From NCBI RefSeq assembly GCF_011075055.1, contig NC_058137.1, forward strand, positions 7,053,463 through 7,117,462: DNA of 64,000 nt. Direction: 5' to 3'. The notes under the pieces are model-generated. The model did no database searches. It was not told the DNA's origin and saw only the letters and a program-made list of their open reading frames with translations. Of the stretch, positions 1-9,481 are shown one piece after another (the first letter of the stretch is position 1; each line of letters starts with the position of its first letter). This DNA comes from Mangifera indica (Eukaryota > Streptophyta > Magnoliopsida > Sapindales > Anacardiaceae). A program made the position numbers and the translations under genes.

Positions 1-621
1 CTGTCACTACTTTATTACTGTTGCTGCCCAATCCTTCACCCTCTTCACGCACTTGATTCTCTTTCTTCTGTTGCCTTCTTCCTCTCTTTTGTAGATTCTC
101 TAAGTCTAATCACCTAAAAATTTCCAAATGTAGCAAAAACAATATTTCACATTTCACAGGTGCCACATCCCTTATCGTAGCTCGACATGTCATTCGACCC
201 ACCTAATCCCATAACCTAGGTGATTTGTCTAATTTGGTTTGATAAATATAAGAAATGTGTGTTAATTTTTGTTTGCTTGTTACAAGAGATCTGGATTTGT
301 GTTTCATTGTTGTTACTATAAATATGTGAGTTTGGTGGCAGTGGTGGCCTTGTGTGATTTTAAAACTGTTTTTTTAATGTAATTTTTTAGTTTCTTGATT
401 TGGTTTTGTTCTAGAAAACTTGAATGTTGATCGACTAGAAATTTGGGGGTTTTATCTTGAGAACTTTATATAGGTTTTTGTGTTTGGCTGCTAAAGAAAA
501 TCTAGAAGAAGTTGAAAGAACTAAAACCCATTTTGGTTGCTAAGAAACTCTGCAAAAGTATCTGAGAATGTTGAAAGAAGAAGAGAGACGAAAGTGGTGA
601 AAGAGTACAATGGTAGTATGT
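1..621. repeat. Segmental duplication block 1, copy A, left part
   Basis: This stretch is collinear with 23231-23851 and nearly the same length; both contain the same sentences of sequence around a T-rich TCTTTCTTCTGTT segment and a GTAGCAAAAACAATATTTCA segment, with scattered substitutions. It looks like 5' non-coding or intronic sequence of the gene fragment described at 6682-6844 and 7870-8164. No convincing open reading frame was seen. Copy A is cut by the window edge on the left and by the retrotransposon at 627 on the right; it resumes at 6591. Confidence 0.85.
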
Positions 622-626
622 GAACA
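622..626. repeat. Target site duplication of LTR retrotransposon, left
   Basis: GAACA directly before the LTR at 627, matched by GAACA at 6586-6590 after the other LTR. The undisturbed paralogous site at 23852-23856 reads GAACC once only. Confidence 0.9.
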
Positions 627-1237
627 TAATAGATACCTGTTGTTGATTATCGATTATACAACTCGAACTAGTTTCGTCGAGAGTATTTGGATGCTACTGC
701 AATCGGACTATATCGGATATAGAACAATGTAACAGAAATGGCTGTATGAGATTTGATAGTAATAGTAGACAAGTAATTACTTCAGAATGTATTCTTGATA
801 GTAAATAAAATAACAACCAAAATTCAAGTGCTCTGCTTGCTTACAACTTGTTCTAATAACAATGATAGAAAATAAGAAAAACAATTAGTAAAGAAACTAT
901 GCACTGAACTAAAGGAACTCCAGCTCAGGCCCTCTTCTCCAGCATTCGAGAGGCTGGTCTCTCTTCTTCCTTTTCTTCTTCTCGTTTTTCTTTCCCCTCT
1001 CTTCTTCTCTTGCTTGCTCTCTTATATTTTGCATTCTAACCGCTTTTGCCTTTTTCCCAGTTGCCATTGCAGCCTTGTTAGTTATAGTGGTCCCCAATTG
1101 TGGTTGTGTGTAATTTGGTAATCCTTATTTGTTTGCTGCTTTGTCTGTTGCTTATCTCTCCTCTAGAATTCTGCCACGTGCCATTTCTTCTGCGTCTCTC
1201 TTCTTCCTTTTTCCTAACAGAAACTCTCTCCCTAACG
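627..1237 (-). repeat. 3' LTR of the Ty3/gypsy element
   Basis: 611 bp, aligned over its whole length with 5962-6585. The expected TG...CA ends are mutated here: it starts TAATAG where the partner has TGATAG, and ends CTAACG where the partner has CTAACA. It lacks a 12 bp GCTGCTTTATCT-type repeat unit present in the partner near 6480. Confidence 0.93.
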
Positions 1238-1626
1238 TTACCTTCCCCATCAAGTGGCACCTTGCCCTCAAGGTGTATTCTTGGAAAAAGTGGCCTGATT
1301 TTTGTATAAAGCTCCCAAGAATTTTCATGAGCAGACAACTTCCTCCACTTAATTAATAACTCCAATTCTCCTTGTCGATTGTATCTGTGAGCCATTATTC
1401 CTTCAGGTTGTGTTTCCATTTCACCTTGTTCATTCAGGCAATCTGGTAAATTCTGGCAGAGTGTTTCAGATCCCAATTGTCTTTTAAGCTGCGAAATATG
1501 GAAAACAGGGTGGATTCGAGCGATTTCAGGCAGCTTCAACTTATATGCTACCTTCCCGATTTTTTCTATTATTTCGTAAGGTCCGTAATATCGAGGACTC
1601 AGTTTCTTGTTTGGTCGCTTCACCAA
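1078..1626 (-). pseudogene. Integrase C-terminal GPY/F and chromodomain-like region of the gypsy element
   Basis: An open frame of 182 residues near the 3' end of pol. It begins with the GPY/F-type stretch LSPRYYGPYEIIEKIG, then a conserved RIHPVFHISQLKR, and ends in a chromodomain-like segment with IKWRKLSAHENSWE (aromatic and W positions typical of chromoviral chromodomains). The frame then runs through the polypurine tract into the LTR and stops at 1078. Chromodomains of this group are thought to direct integration to marked chromatin. It is separated from the integrase core (ending 1918) by a frame change and a stop. Confidence 0.85.
1238..1250 (-). other. Polypurine tract (plus-strand primer) of the gypsy element
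   Basis: On the minus strand GATGGGGAAGGTA lies immediately before the 3' LTR, the position where RNase H-resistant purines prime second-strand synthesis. Confidence 0.75.
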
Positions 1627-1917
1627 GGAACGAAAACGGTACGACTAGAACCTAAGGAATACGTAATCCCCCACACTGAATTCTATATCTCTGCGGTGCT
1701 TATCTGCATACTTCTTCATTCAGGATTGCACTTTACTCAAATTTTCCTTTAATTGATCCAACACCAAGTTTTTTTCCTTTATCAGATTGTTCACTTTTTT
1801 CACCTTCGAATGCTCTTCTACCAATCTAAGGAGCGGTGGCGGATCCCTGCCATATACTGCCTTAAAAGGGGTCATTCCTACCACGCTATGGAAAGATGTA
1901 TTGTACCAATACTCAAC

Positions 1918-2697
1918 CTATGCTAACCATTTCATCCATTTCTTCGTTTGTCCTAGGCAGAAACAGCGGAGATAATCTTCGAGGCTCTGATTGACAACTT
2001 CAGTTTGTCCGTCCGTTTGAGGATGATATGCCGAGCTAAATTTTATAGTGGTTCCTGTAGCTTTAAACATCTTTGAACAAAAATGGCTCATGAAGACGTG
2101 ATCCCTGTCAGTTACAATGGTTTTCGGAAAGCCATGAAGACGCACTATTTCCTTTACGAAGATTTCAGCTACTTCCTTGGCTGTATATGGGTGTCGAATA
2201 GTGAGAAAATGGTCGTATTTCATGAAGCGATCGATCACTACCAGTATTATATCTACACCCTGAATTTTCGATAGCCCCGTAATGAAGTCCATTGAGAAAT
2301 CCTCCCATATACCTATTGGAATTGATAGTGGCTGTAGTAATCCTGTCGGATAAGCTGCTTCATACTTCACTTTTTGACAAACCCCACATTCTGCCACAAA
2401 CTTCTTGATATCCTTTTTCATTCCTTCCCAAAATAAAATAGATTTTACCCTCATGTAAGTTCTGAAAAATCCAGAATACCCTCCATATGGGGAAGAGTGA
2501 AATTCTTGGATGAATTGTGAGATGAATTTGGATCCCCTCGAAAGGATGATGCCTCCCCTGTACAATAGATTTCCATTTCTTAGAGAGTAACCTTGATGCT
2601 TATGCTGTCGACTCAAAATTTCTTGAACCAGCCACTTGAGTTTTTCGTCTTGTAACACCTCCTGCTGAATGTCTTTAGTTTCTGCTACCAATGCCAT
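1918..2697 (-). pseudogene. Integrase region of the gypsy element
   Basis: A 259-residue open frame. The N-terminal zinc-binding region keeps CGVCQ but has HSSPYGGYSGFFRT, so the second histidine of the HHCC motif appears replaced by tyrosine. The catalytic core is recognisable: first Asp in SMDFITGL, second Asp in TIVTDRDHVF, Glu in TDGQTEVVNQ (DDE). The frame stops at 1918 before the C-terminal domain. It would insert the cDNA into the host chromosome. It is followed in the element by the GPY/F region in another frame. Confidence 0.92.
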
Positions 2698-2749
2698 TAA
2701 GATTGCTCTGATTTCTTCACCAAGTGTGGTTTTCTGGAGAGAGCGTCGG

Positions 2750-3250
2750 TGGCTTTATTTTCACATCCAGGTTTGTATATAATTTCAAAGTCAAATCCTA
2801 ATATTTTAATTACCCATTTCTGCTGTCCATGGCCGATCACACGTTGTTCTATGAGGAATCGCAAGCTTTTTTGATCAGTCCTTACTTTAAAATGCCTTCC
2901 TAAAAGTTAATGTCTCCACCTTTGCAAAGCCAATACAATAGCCATTAGCTCTCTTTCATAAATCGACTTCCCTTGATTATGTAATGATAAAGCTTTGCTC
3001 AGAAAGGCTATGGGTCTCCCTTCTTGCATGAGCACAGCTCCCAACCCACTTCTAGACGCATCAGTTTCTACCACAAATTCCTTGGAGAAATTCGGCATGG
3101 CCAACACAGGTATAGTCATCATGGCATTTTTCAGTTTTCTAAAAGCTTTTTGCGTCTCTATGTCCCATCTGAAGGCATTCTTTTTCAAGAGATTTGTGAG
3201 GTAGGTTACAATCTTTTCTTAGCCCTTAACAAATCTTCTGTAATATCTAG
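2750..3250 (-). pseudogene. RNase H region of the gypsy element
   Basis: The main open part is 2907-3188. It shows the RT/RNase H connection ([11 protein letters not shown]) and the first catalytic Asp in [15 protein letters not shown], with the conserved [17 protein letters not shown] containing the catalytic Glu. The frame stops at 2907. The downstream TDQKSL-like continuation is visible around 2860-2880 in a shifted frame. Its role is degradation of the RNA strand during reverse transcription. Confidence 0.9.
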
Positions 3251-3893
3251 TTAGCCCTAGGAATCCTCTCAGCTCCCTCAAATCCTTTGGTATAGGCCAA
3301 CTCTGCATGTCTTCGATTTTCTTGGGGTCGGCTTCCACTCCTTCCTAGGATACATTGTGTCCTAAATATTCAATTTTTCCATACCCAAAAGAGCACTTCT
3401 TTTTATTGATCACGAAGCTGTGAGCCTACAGACGTTCCAGCACCTTTCCCAGATGTTCCAGATGGTCTTAGAGACTCTTACTGTATATGAGTATGTCATC
3501 AAAAAATACCAAAACGAACTTCCGCAAATATGGCCTAAAAATTTCGTTCATTATACTGTAAAAAATGATTGGAGCGTTTGAGAGGCCGAAAGGCATGACG
3601 AGGAATTCGTAATACCCTTCGTGTGTGCGAAAGGCCGTCTTCTCTATATCCTCTTCATAGACCCTTACTTGGTGGTAGCCAGCCTTTAAGTCCAGCTTGC
3701 TAAAGATCTCGGCTCCAACTAGTTCACCCAATAGTTCGTCGATCGTCGGGATAGGAAATTTGTCAGGGATAGTGACTTGGTTCAGTGCTCTGTAGTCGAC
3801 AAAAAAGTACCACCCATAATCCTTTTTCTTGACTAAGATCACGAGACTTGAGAATGGGCCGACACTAGGCCTAATTATACCCGCCATAAGCAT
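3250..3893 (-). pseudogene. Reverse transcriptase region of the gypsy element
   Basis: The open frame 3468-3893 covers fingers and palm. It has [39 protein letters not shown], the [14 protein letters not shown] palm Asp, [20 protein letters not shown] and the active site [10 protein letters not shown] (FFDD, a usual variant of YxDD in plant gypsy elements). The reading continues after a stop at 3468 toward the thumb and RNase H. The catalytic aspartates are intact but the polyprotein is interrupted. Confidence 0.93.
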
Positions 3894-4025
3894 TTCACAG
3901 ACAATCTTCTCTATTTTGTCTTTCTGATAATAAGGGTAACGATACGGCCAAACGTTTGGCGGCTGAGCCCCGCTTACTAAACATATGGCATGGTCTCTGG
4001 AGCGCTGTGGTGGAAGGCCATGAGG

Positions 4026-4544
4026 TTAAAAAAATAAGGACTTGAATTCTTCTAGCAGTTCGTGCACTTCAGGAGCAGAGTGTTTAGCCTCTGTAGCAGT
4101 CTCCTCTTCTATCGTTCCCAATTCAGTCCAATAAGCTTCTCCTCCATTGCAAACCGACTTCAACACCATTTTAAAAGTAGTTTCCAGGCAAGTCAGAGAT
4201 AAGTCCCCTTTTATTTCCACTCTCTTTCCTTCCCATACAAACTTCATGGTTTGGTTCTTCCAGTTTATTTTCACTTCACCCAATCTGCTGAGCCAATCAA
4301 CTCCCAATATAAGATCAACCCCTCCTAATTGAAATGGAAAAAAAATTTGAATAATTGTAACTCCTTGTATAAACACTTCCACGCCATCGCACCTTCCCAG
4401 TCCGCTTACCCTTCTATTATCACCTAACACCACAGCGTATTTCAGAGGTTGCAATGGAATGTCAAGCTCGTCGACTAACCTTTTCGAAATGAAGTTATGG
4501 GTGGCACTATTATCCAAAAGCACCACTACTTCTCTGTCGTACAC
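4026..4544 (-). pseudogene. Aspartic protease region of the gypsy element
   Basis: A 172-residue open frame with the retropepsin-like active site at VVVLLDNSATHNFISKRLVD. The usual motif is D-S-G-A; here it is D-N-S-A, so the catalytic Asp stays but the following Ser-Gly is altered. GGVDLILGVDWLSRLGEV downstream is the typical plant gypsy ILGMDWL segment. The frame ends shortly before the RT domain. Confidence 0.88.
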
Positions 4545-4679
4545 TGTTCACAGCACCTTCATGGTCTTTGGAGTGTTGATTCCCACTACCGAACTCATGT
4601 TCAATGTAGCCTTCATCTCTCTCTTCTATTGTCTCAGCTTCTTTATCCCCTTCGTTCCTTTCCTCGGCCTCCTCTTCGC

Positions 4680-5947
4680 TAGCGATCAGAATTCGAAGCT
4701 GTCAGAAACGACAGCTATGTCCCGACACAAACTTCTCATCGTAACGAAAGCATAATCCTTTCTCCACCTTCGTTCGATACTCTTTGTCCGACAACCTTCG
4801 TGAGCCCCCTTCTTATCGGTTGATCGCTGTTGTTCCATTAGAGTTAATTGGTGACCTAATTGTCGAAGCGTTTGGGTGAAAAAAATTACGATTTTGGTAG
4901 GGAATGACCGTCCCCTTGGTTCTGGGTTGGGTCAGGTACGGGTTGAGGGTTTAGGTTAGGGCTCTTATATGGGTTTGATTGGAAAGGGGTGTTTGGGCTG
5001 GAGGCTGTCTGACTTTGGGCTCGGGCTGGGTTTTGGGTTGTCGAATGGGGAAGGATGATAGGGCTGGTGAATCGGGTCGGGCTGCTTGAAAATTTCAATT
5101 GGGCTTTTGCGAGTTGGGGGCTGGTTCCTCCATCTATGATTTCATTCTTCTCTTCTACCTCCAACGCACGCTGCATCACTTCCTCTAGGTCTCGTGGGTG
5201 AAATAGCTTCATTTCTGCTCGGACTTCCTCCGTCAGTCCGTTCATAAACAAATCAGTAAGGGTTTCCTCGGACACATCATCCACCGCTGATGATAGTAAC
5301 TCAAATTTGCAGTAGTAATCCTGGATAGAATCTGTTTGTCGAAGTGCCAACAGCTCCTCTCATGGGGTTCTTTCATGTCTTGCTCTAAACCGTTTCAATA
5401 TTACATTCCTGAACTCTTCCCAGTTGGTAAACTCTCTCCGTCTTTCTCTCTACTTCAACCATCCATGTGTTATACCTTTCATACACACTCCTACCGCCGT
5501 GAGGCGTTCCTGTTCGGTTAGGTGGTTAACGTCAAAATACTGCTCACATCGAAAGATCCATTCTAGGGCTTCGTCGCCACTAAAAACAGGAAGGTCAAGT
5601 CGTCGATATTGGTTGTCTCTTCGTTCACGAATTGGGTCTCTTCCTTGTTGTTCCCTTGAAGAGGACTCCTCTCCTCGTAGCTCGTCTTTGTCTCTCAGGG
5701 GTGGAGAAGTATTTGCCTCTTTAGGAGGTGGTGCGAAGGAAATGGATGCTTCCTGCTCCATTGGTGCTTTTCCTTTATCCCCATTCTCTTTCCCAATAAT
5801 TATATCCCTCAGTTCTCGGAGGTAACCATGAAGGGATTCCATGTTAGCCTTCATGCCTCCCATCCTATTGTTCATCTCCTCTATTTTTTCTTTCATTCCA
5901 GTTAACTCAGTCTCGATTCCTTCCACCCGGCTTTCCATTCTAGTCAT
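4680..5947 (-). pseudogene. Gag region of the gypsy element
   Basis: Starts at the ATG at 5947, directly next to the primer binding site. Residues 1-45 are a predicted coiled coil (MTRMESRVEGIETELTGMKE onward). The retrotransposon gag domain is seen in LPVFSGDEALEWIFRCEQYF and again after a frameshift near 5450 and a stop near 5360, in SIQDYYCKFELLSSAV and TDLFMNGLTEEVRAEM (open frame 4886-5350). A zinc-knuckle relic lies at about 4690-4760 and reads KGLCFRYDEKF..GHSCRF; the second cysteine of the expected CxxC is tyrosine. A proline/asparagine-rich linker (about 4890-5100) lies between. Broken in at least three places. Confidence 0.88.
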
Positions 5948-5959
5948 GCTCTGATATCA
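5948..5959 (-). other. Primer binding site, initiator-Met tRNA type
   Basis: On the minus strand TGATATCAGAGC lies 2 bases after the 5' LTR. It matches the usual plant retrotransposon site TGGTATCAGAGC, complementary to the 3' end of tRNA-iMet, with one mismatch. Confidence 0.85.
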
Positions 5960-5961
5960 AA

Positions 5962-6585
5962 TGATAGGTACCTGCTGTCGATTATCAATTATACGACTCG
6001 AACTGGCTTCGTCGAGAGTATTCGGATGCTACTGCAATCGGACTATATCAGATATAGAACAATGTAACAGAAATGGCTGTATGAGATTTGATAGTAACAA
6101 TAGACAAGTAATTGCTTTAGAATGTATTCTTGATAGTAAATAAAATAACAGCCAAGATTCAAGTGCTCTGCTTGCTTACAACTCGTTCTAATAACAATGA
6201 TAGAAAATAAGAAAAACAATTAGTAAAGAAACTATGCATTGAACTGAAGGAACTCCAGCTCAGGCCCCCTTCTCCAGCATTCGAGAGGCTGGTCTCTCCT
6301 CTTCCTTTTCTTCTTCTCGTTTTTCTTTCCCCCCATTCTTCTCTTGCTTCCTCTCTTATATTCTGCATTCTAATCGCTTCTGCCTTTTTCCCAGTTGCCA
6401 TTGCAGCCTTGTTAGTTATAGTGGTCCCCAATTGTGGTTGTGTGCAAATTGGTAATCCTTGTTTGTCTGCTGCTTTATCTGCTGCTTTATCTGCTGCTTG
6501 TCTCTCCTCTAGAATTCTGCCACGTGCCATTTCTTCTGCGTCTCTCTTCTTCCTCTTTTTCCTAACATAAACTCTCTCCCTAACA
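5962..6585 (-). repeat. 5' LTR of the Ty3/gypsy element
   Basis: 624 bp with ends TGATAGG...CCTAACA in plus orientation, i.e. TG...CA preserved, unlike its partner at 627-1237. It carries a triplicated GCTGCTTTATCT-like unit at about 6466-6497 that is reduced in the other LTR. Confidence 0.93.
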
Positions 6586-6590
6586 GAACA
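6586..6590. repeat. Target site duplication of LTR retrotransposon, right
   Basis: GAACA, identical to 622-626. Confidence 0.9.
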
Positions 6591-6681
6591 TTTTTAAACT
6601 ATACACTATATTTTTCTAGGCATTATGTCATTGACTGTAAACACTAAATTTGCACTAATATTTGTTATTTCCAAGGTGCAG

Positions 6682-6844
6682 TTTCCTAAAATTTGAAACT
6701 GCAAGACCTGTATTTAGTGGACTAAAAGCCACAGGGTTGATAAAAGTATTTCTCTCTTTATGCTTGATGTTTATCGTGGTCATGTATTTGATAGATAAAG
6801 GATGGAATTCCTTGCTTGGTGCCAGAGGATGGAAAAATACTTGA
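6682..6844 (+). CDS. Candidate terminal exon with a conserved hydrophobic segment (copy A)
   Basis: Not recognised. A splice acceptor (GGTGCAG, 6675-6681) precedes an open frame that reads FLKFETARPVFSGLKATGLI, then a strongly hydrophobic stretch of about 17 residues (VFLSLCLMFIVVMYLID) and ends WNSLLGARGWKNT and a stop at 6842-6844. The same exon, same length and same stop occur in copy B at 23949-24111, and amino acid differences between the copies are conservative (E/D, R/K, V/I, F/L, R/K). This suggests a C-terminal membrane anchor of some protein whose other exons lie left of the window or are split by the retrotransposon. It could also be chance conservation between recent duplicates. 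Confidence 0.45.
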
Positions 6845-7869
6845 TTCTGATGATGACATGCTAAAAGATAACGTTGGTGCTTTAGATGCTGCAACGAACA
6901 AGGAATGAGATATCCTGTAGCACAAAGGCGACTAATTTTTGTTGAAATTTAATATTTTATTGGGGGTCATAACTTTCTTGTTTAGCATTAGTACAGTAAG
7001 ATTCTTTTTTGTTATAACTATTATTGAAACTTCTATAGATGCGTTAATTTCAACTACTCGATTGTTTCCATGACATGCTATTCTTATGGTGTTTGAAAAT
7101 AACTTGTGAAAGAGTTTCACAAGATCAATGAAATATGATCCTTCTTTATGGCAAATATGCCTAGCACTTTAGGTATCACACCAATTGGATGTTCAAAATC
7201 AATTGAAGCTTGTGTATGTTTAGAATTCATGTGGGATAGACTCACTATTTAGTTGTTAGTAGAAACATCCATTTGATAAACCAGTCTTAATTTATTATGC
7301 TTCATGTTTTAAGTAAAATATTTAGGCTGCATATTAATCTGTCATTGAGTAAGCTTTTCTGCCTTGGTTGAAATGAGTGAAACCAATGGTGGAAAATTTC
7401 ATTGAATGGATGTTTAATCTATCAAGTGCTTTGTTGAGGCAGCCAGGATAATGTTTAACTAAATTTTTATGATGAAAGGAGATTAGATAATAATGTATAA
7501 ATCTAGGCTGTAATGCAGAGGAGATAATAGAAAATAATGAAGCTTGTGATGAGACAATATGTACTGAACCTCTATTTATATGATAAATAGTTTTGAAAGT
7601 TCAAGAGTAATTCTCTTATTTAGGTGCAATTGCTTTGTGTTAAAATCTTCCATTCAACTACTTTTCCAAACCACTTAATATAACTGAGCAACAGAAGACT
7701 TTGGCCACTTGACATACTATCTTCAACTACAAATCTTCTTACTAAATATCTACTACAAATGTTATGTCTTCCACTAAACCAAATGGTTCTCAATAAGTTA
7801 ATCTCCTTTATCCACAATTTGGTCATTACTGGAAGGCAGCTGAGAAGTAAAGCTGCACCATTAAATCAA

Positions 7870-8164
7870 GTGATTGCATTTGAATATTCGATGCTCAAGG
7901 GAAGGCCAAGGATGCTGCCTCAAGCTCTCTGGCTGCAACAACTTGGCTGAAGATGATGAATGTGAGTTGTCGTGTTAATGTTTGTCAGGATTGAAGGATG
8001 GAGAGGAGTATCATGTTCTCCATTGCTTGCATAAGTTTTGCAAGGCATGTATCAATAGGTGGTTTAAAGCACGCTCAAAGGCTAGTCCCATATGCCGGTT
8101 TTCTATGAATGAAGATGAGAAGTTACACTTCAGGGAGGAGCTAAGCTTACTGAGGAGATGGTGA
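7870..8164 (+). pseudogene. RING-finger E3 ligase fragment, decayed (copy A)
   Basis: The frame ending at the stop 8162-8164 reads LKDGEEYHVLHCLHKFCKAC and then INRWFKARSKASPICRF, the middle and end of a RING domain (CxHxxCxxC, then the expected CPxC reduced to SPIC). Upstream in the same frame lies DDECELSC, a stop TAA (7976-7978; copy B has CAA there), then CLSG, so the first CxxC region is also visible. Further upstream the similarity continues in another frame (EYSMLK... then KAKDAASSSLAA-type residues), showing a frameshift. RING proteins transfer ubiquitin from E2 enzymes. With one nonsense codon, a frameshift and a lost cysteine it is unlikely to be active. Confidence 0.75.
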
Positions 8165-8290
8165 TCTGGTTTTCTTCCTTCCATGTTGCTGGTTTTTAAG
8201 TTGTGAAATTCATTTTCAATGAATTTAGAGGGCAAATATTATGGCACAACCTCATTGATTTTCAATGAATTTAGGATGCAGACACTCACA

Positions 8291-8454
8291 GTATTCACAA
8301 CCTCGTATGATGACGTACATAAATGTGTATATATTTATATATACAAAGTGAGTACACATAGTTTTATTGTTTAATTAATTAACTCATTTTTAACCATTTT
8401 AATTTAAATTTTATCTATAAATATTGTACTTTTGGTTTTGGTCTTAAAAAAAAA
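8291..8454. other. Short spacer
   Basis: AT-rich spacer between duplicated block 1 and a foldback element; ends in an A-rich run. Nothing else seen. Confidence 0.6.
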
Positions 8455-9067
8455 AGGCCAAAAGACTTCTTCCCACTCAAGTTTCGGTGAATTCTCAAAC
8501 TCTTATTCTTTAACTTTCAAAAAATCAAATATCCATCATTTTATTCAAATTCACTGTTAATTTTAAGGGTAAAAATGTTATTTAACTAAAAATATTAAAA
8601 AGAGCTAGAAATTTAACACATTTCCCTTCATAGTTTAAAAATCTAATAATTTTATCTCATCTAAAGTTTGAAAAGTGATAATTTCTCCTATAAGGTTTTG
8701 AAACTGTCATTGAAGACAACAAATTTTGTTGTCTTTGACTACGTTCTCTCCCTCTCGTTTTCTTTCTTCTTTCTAATCTATCTCCAATCAAGATGGCCAA
8801 AGAGAGAGAATGTAGTTTTAAAACCTTAAGAATGAAATGCTCATTTTTCAAAATTTGGGTAAGAGAAATTATTAGATTTTTAAATTAACAACATGAGTAT
8901 GTGATAAATTTTTAGTTTTTTTTAAAAATATTTTTAGTTATATAGCAATTTTACCCTTAACTTTATAAGTGATTTTTAACATAAAAGTGAGTATTTGAAT
9001 TTTTAAAAATTAACGAATAGAAATTTGAGATAGTATTAAATTTTGGATGAGAGTAAGTCTTTTGACC
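8455..9067. mobile_element. Foldback (long inverted repeat) element, copy 1 of 4
   Basis: The left end AGGCCAAAAGACTTCTTCCC is mirrored by the right end, whose reverse complement reads GGTCAAAAGACTTACTCTCA. The inverted similarity extends far inward as AT-rich arms around a centre with GTTGTCTTTGACTACGTTCT and ACTCTCTCCCTCTCG-like sequence. No coding capacity. The same ends recur at 13892, 34686 and 62868. The flanks are A-rich, so a target duplication cannot be decided. Confidence 0.75.
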
Positions 9068-9481
9068 TAGAAAGAATTATGTTCGGAAACTTCTAGTAAC
9101 TTGTAAAAACCTGTCAATTTAATGATAATTATAATCTTTAAGGATTTGGAAGGGAATTGACATCAAATCATTTTCATATAACAAAGAATGTTTTGGATTG
9201 GAAAGAAGTCCTTTTGAAAAAGAAAGGTAGGAGATTTATATGTAATTATTTTTACTTAAAATTCAAAATATATTAACCAACATATCAATCGGGACAAAAA
9301 AAAAAAAATATTTAAATTTATAAATAATTTTTTTTGAATCAATCAACCAATCATGTATCGACAGCAATAATCAATTTCTGCGAAGTAGTAGCAGCTTTAG
9401 GCCTAGTCCAAGTCCCAATTCGCTTTTCTTTTGAAACGCCCAAAATATTGAGAAAGCCTCTTCACTTTGAAACCATACACC
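9068..9481. other. Upstream region of SKP1
   Basis: AT-rich intergenic DNA leading into the 5' untranslated region of the SKP1 gene. No unambiguous TATA box could be picked out among the AT-rich stretches. Confidence 0.4.

Larger units (their letters stand above)
627..6585 (-). mobile_element. Ty3/gypsy (chromovirus-type) LTR retrotransposon, degenerate
   Basis: A nearly full-length element of 5959 bp read on the minus strand. In element order it shows 5' LTR (5962-6585), an initiator-Met tRNA primer site, gag, protease, reverse transcriptase, RNase H, integrase, a GPY/F plus chromodomain-like tail, a polypurine tract and 3' LTR (627-1237). Integrase lies after RNase H, which places it in Ty3/gypsy. 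A 5 bp duplication GAACA flanks it and copy B of the host block has the empty site. By hand count the LTRs differ at roughly 35-40 mostly transition positions over about 600 aligned bases (about 6 percent), plus a small indel. The internal frames carry several frameshifts and stops, so this copy cannot make its proteins itself. Clade beyond chromovirus is not assigned. Confidence 0.95.
6591..8290. repeat. Segmental duplication block 1, copy A, right part
   Basis: Collinear with 23857-25510 throughout, with small indels. It contains the exon at 6682-6844 and the RING relic at 7870-8164; the remainder (6910-7860) reads as intron-like DNA with no other open frame. The similarity fades just after a repeated TTGATTTTCAATGAATTTAG segment near 8250-8275. 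Confidence 0.88.

Noticed and set aside
909..1097. Basic open frame inside the LTRs (also at 6159-6530)
   Set aside because: Lies within LTR sequence; low-complexity Arg/Lys/Glu run from a pyrimidine-rich LTR stretch, with no family features.
6795..6908. Alternative acidic frame DGIPCLVPEDGKILD... present with the same stop in both copies of block 1
   Set aside because: It overlaps the hydrophobic-segment exon in another frame, and most differences between copies are non-conservative in this frame (E/R, S/F, L/S, T/M), unlike the frame chosen. Its acceptor is also weaker.
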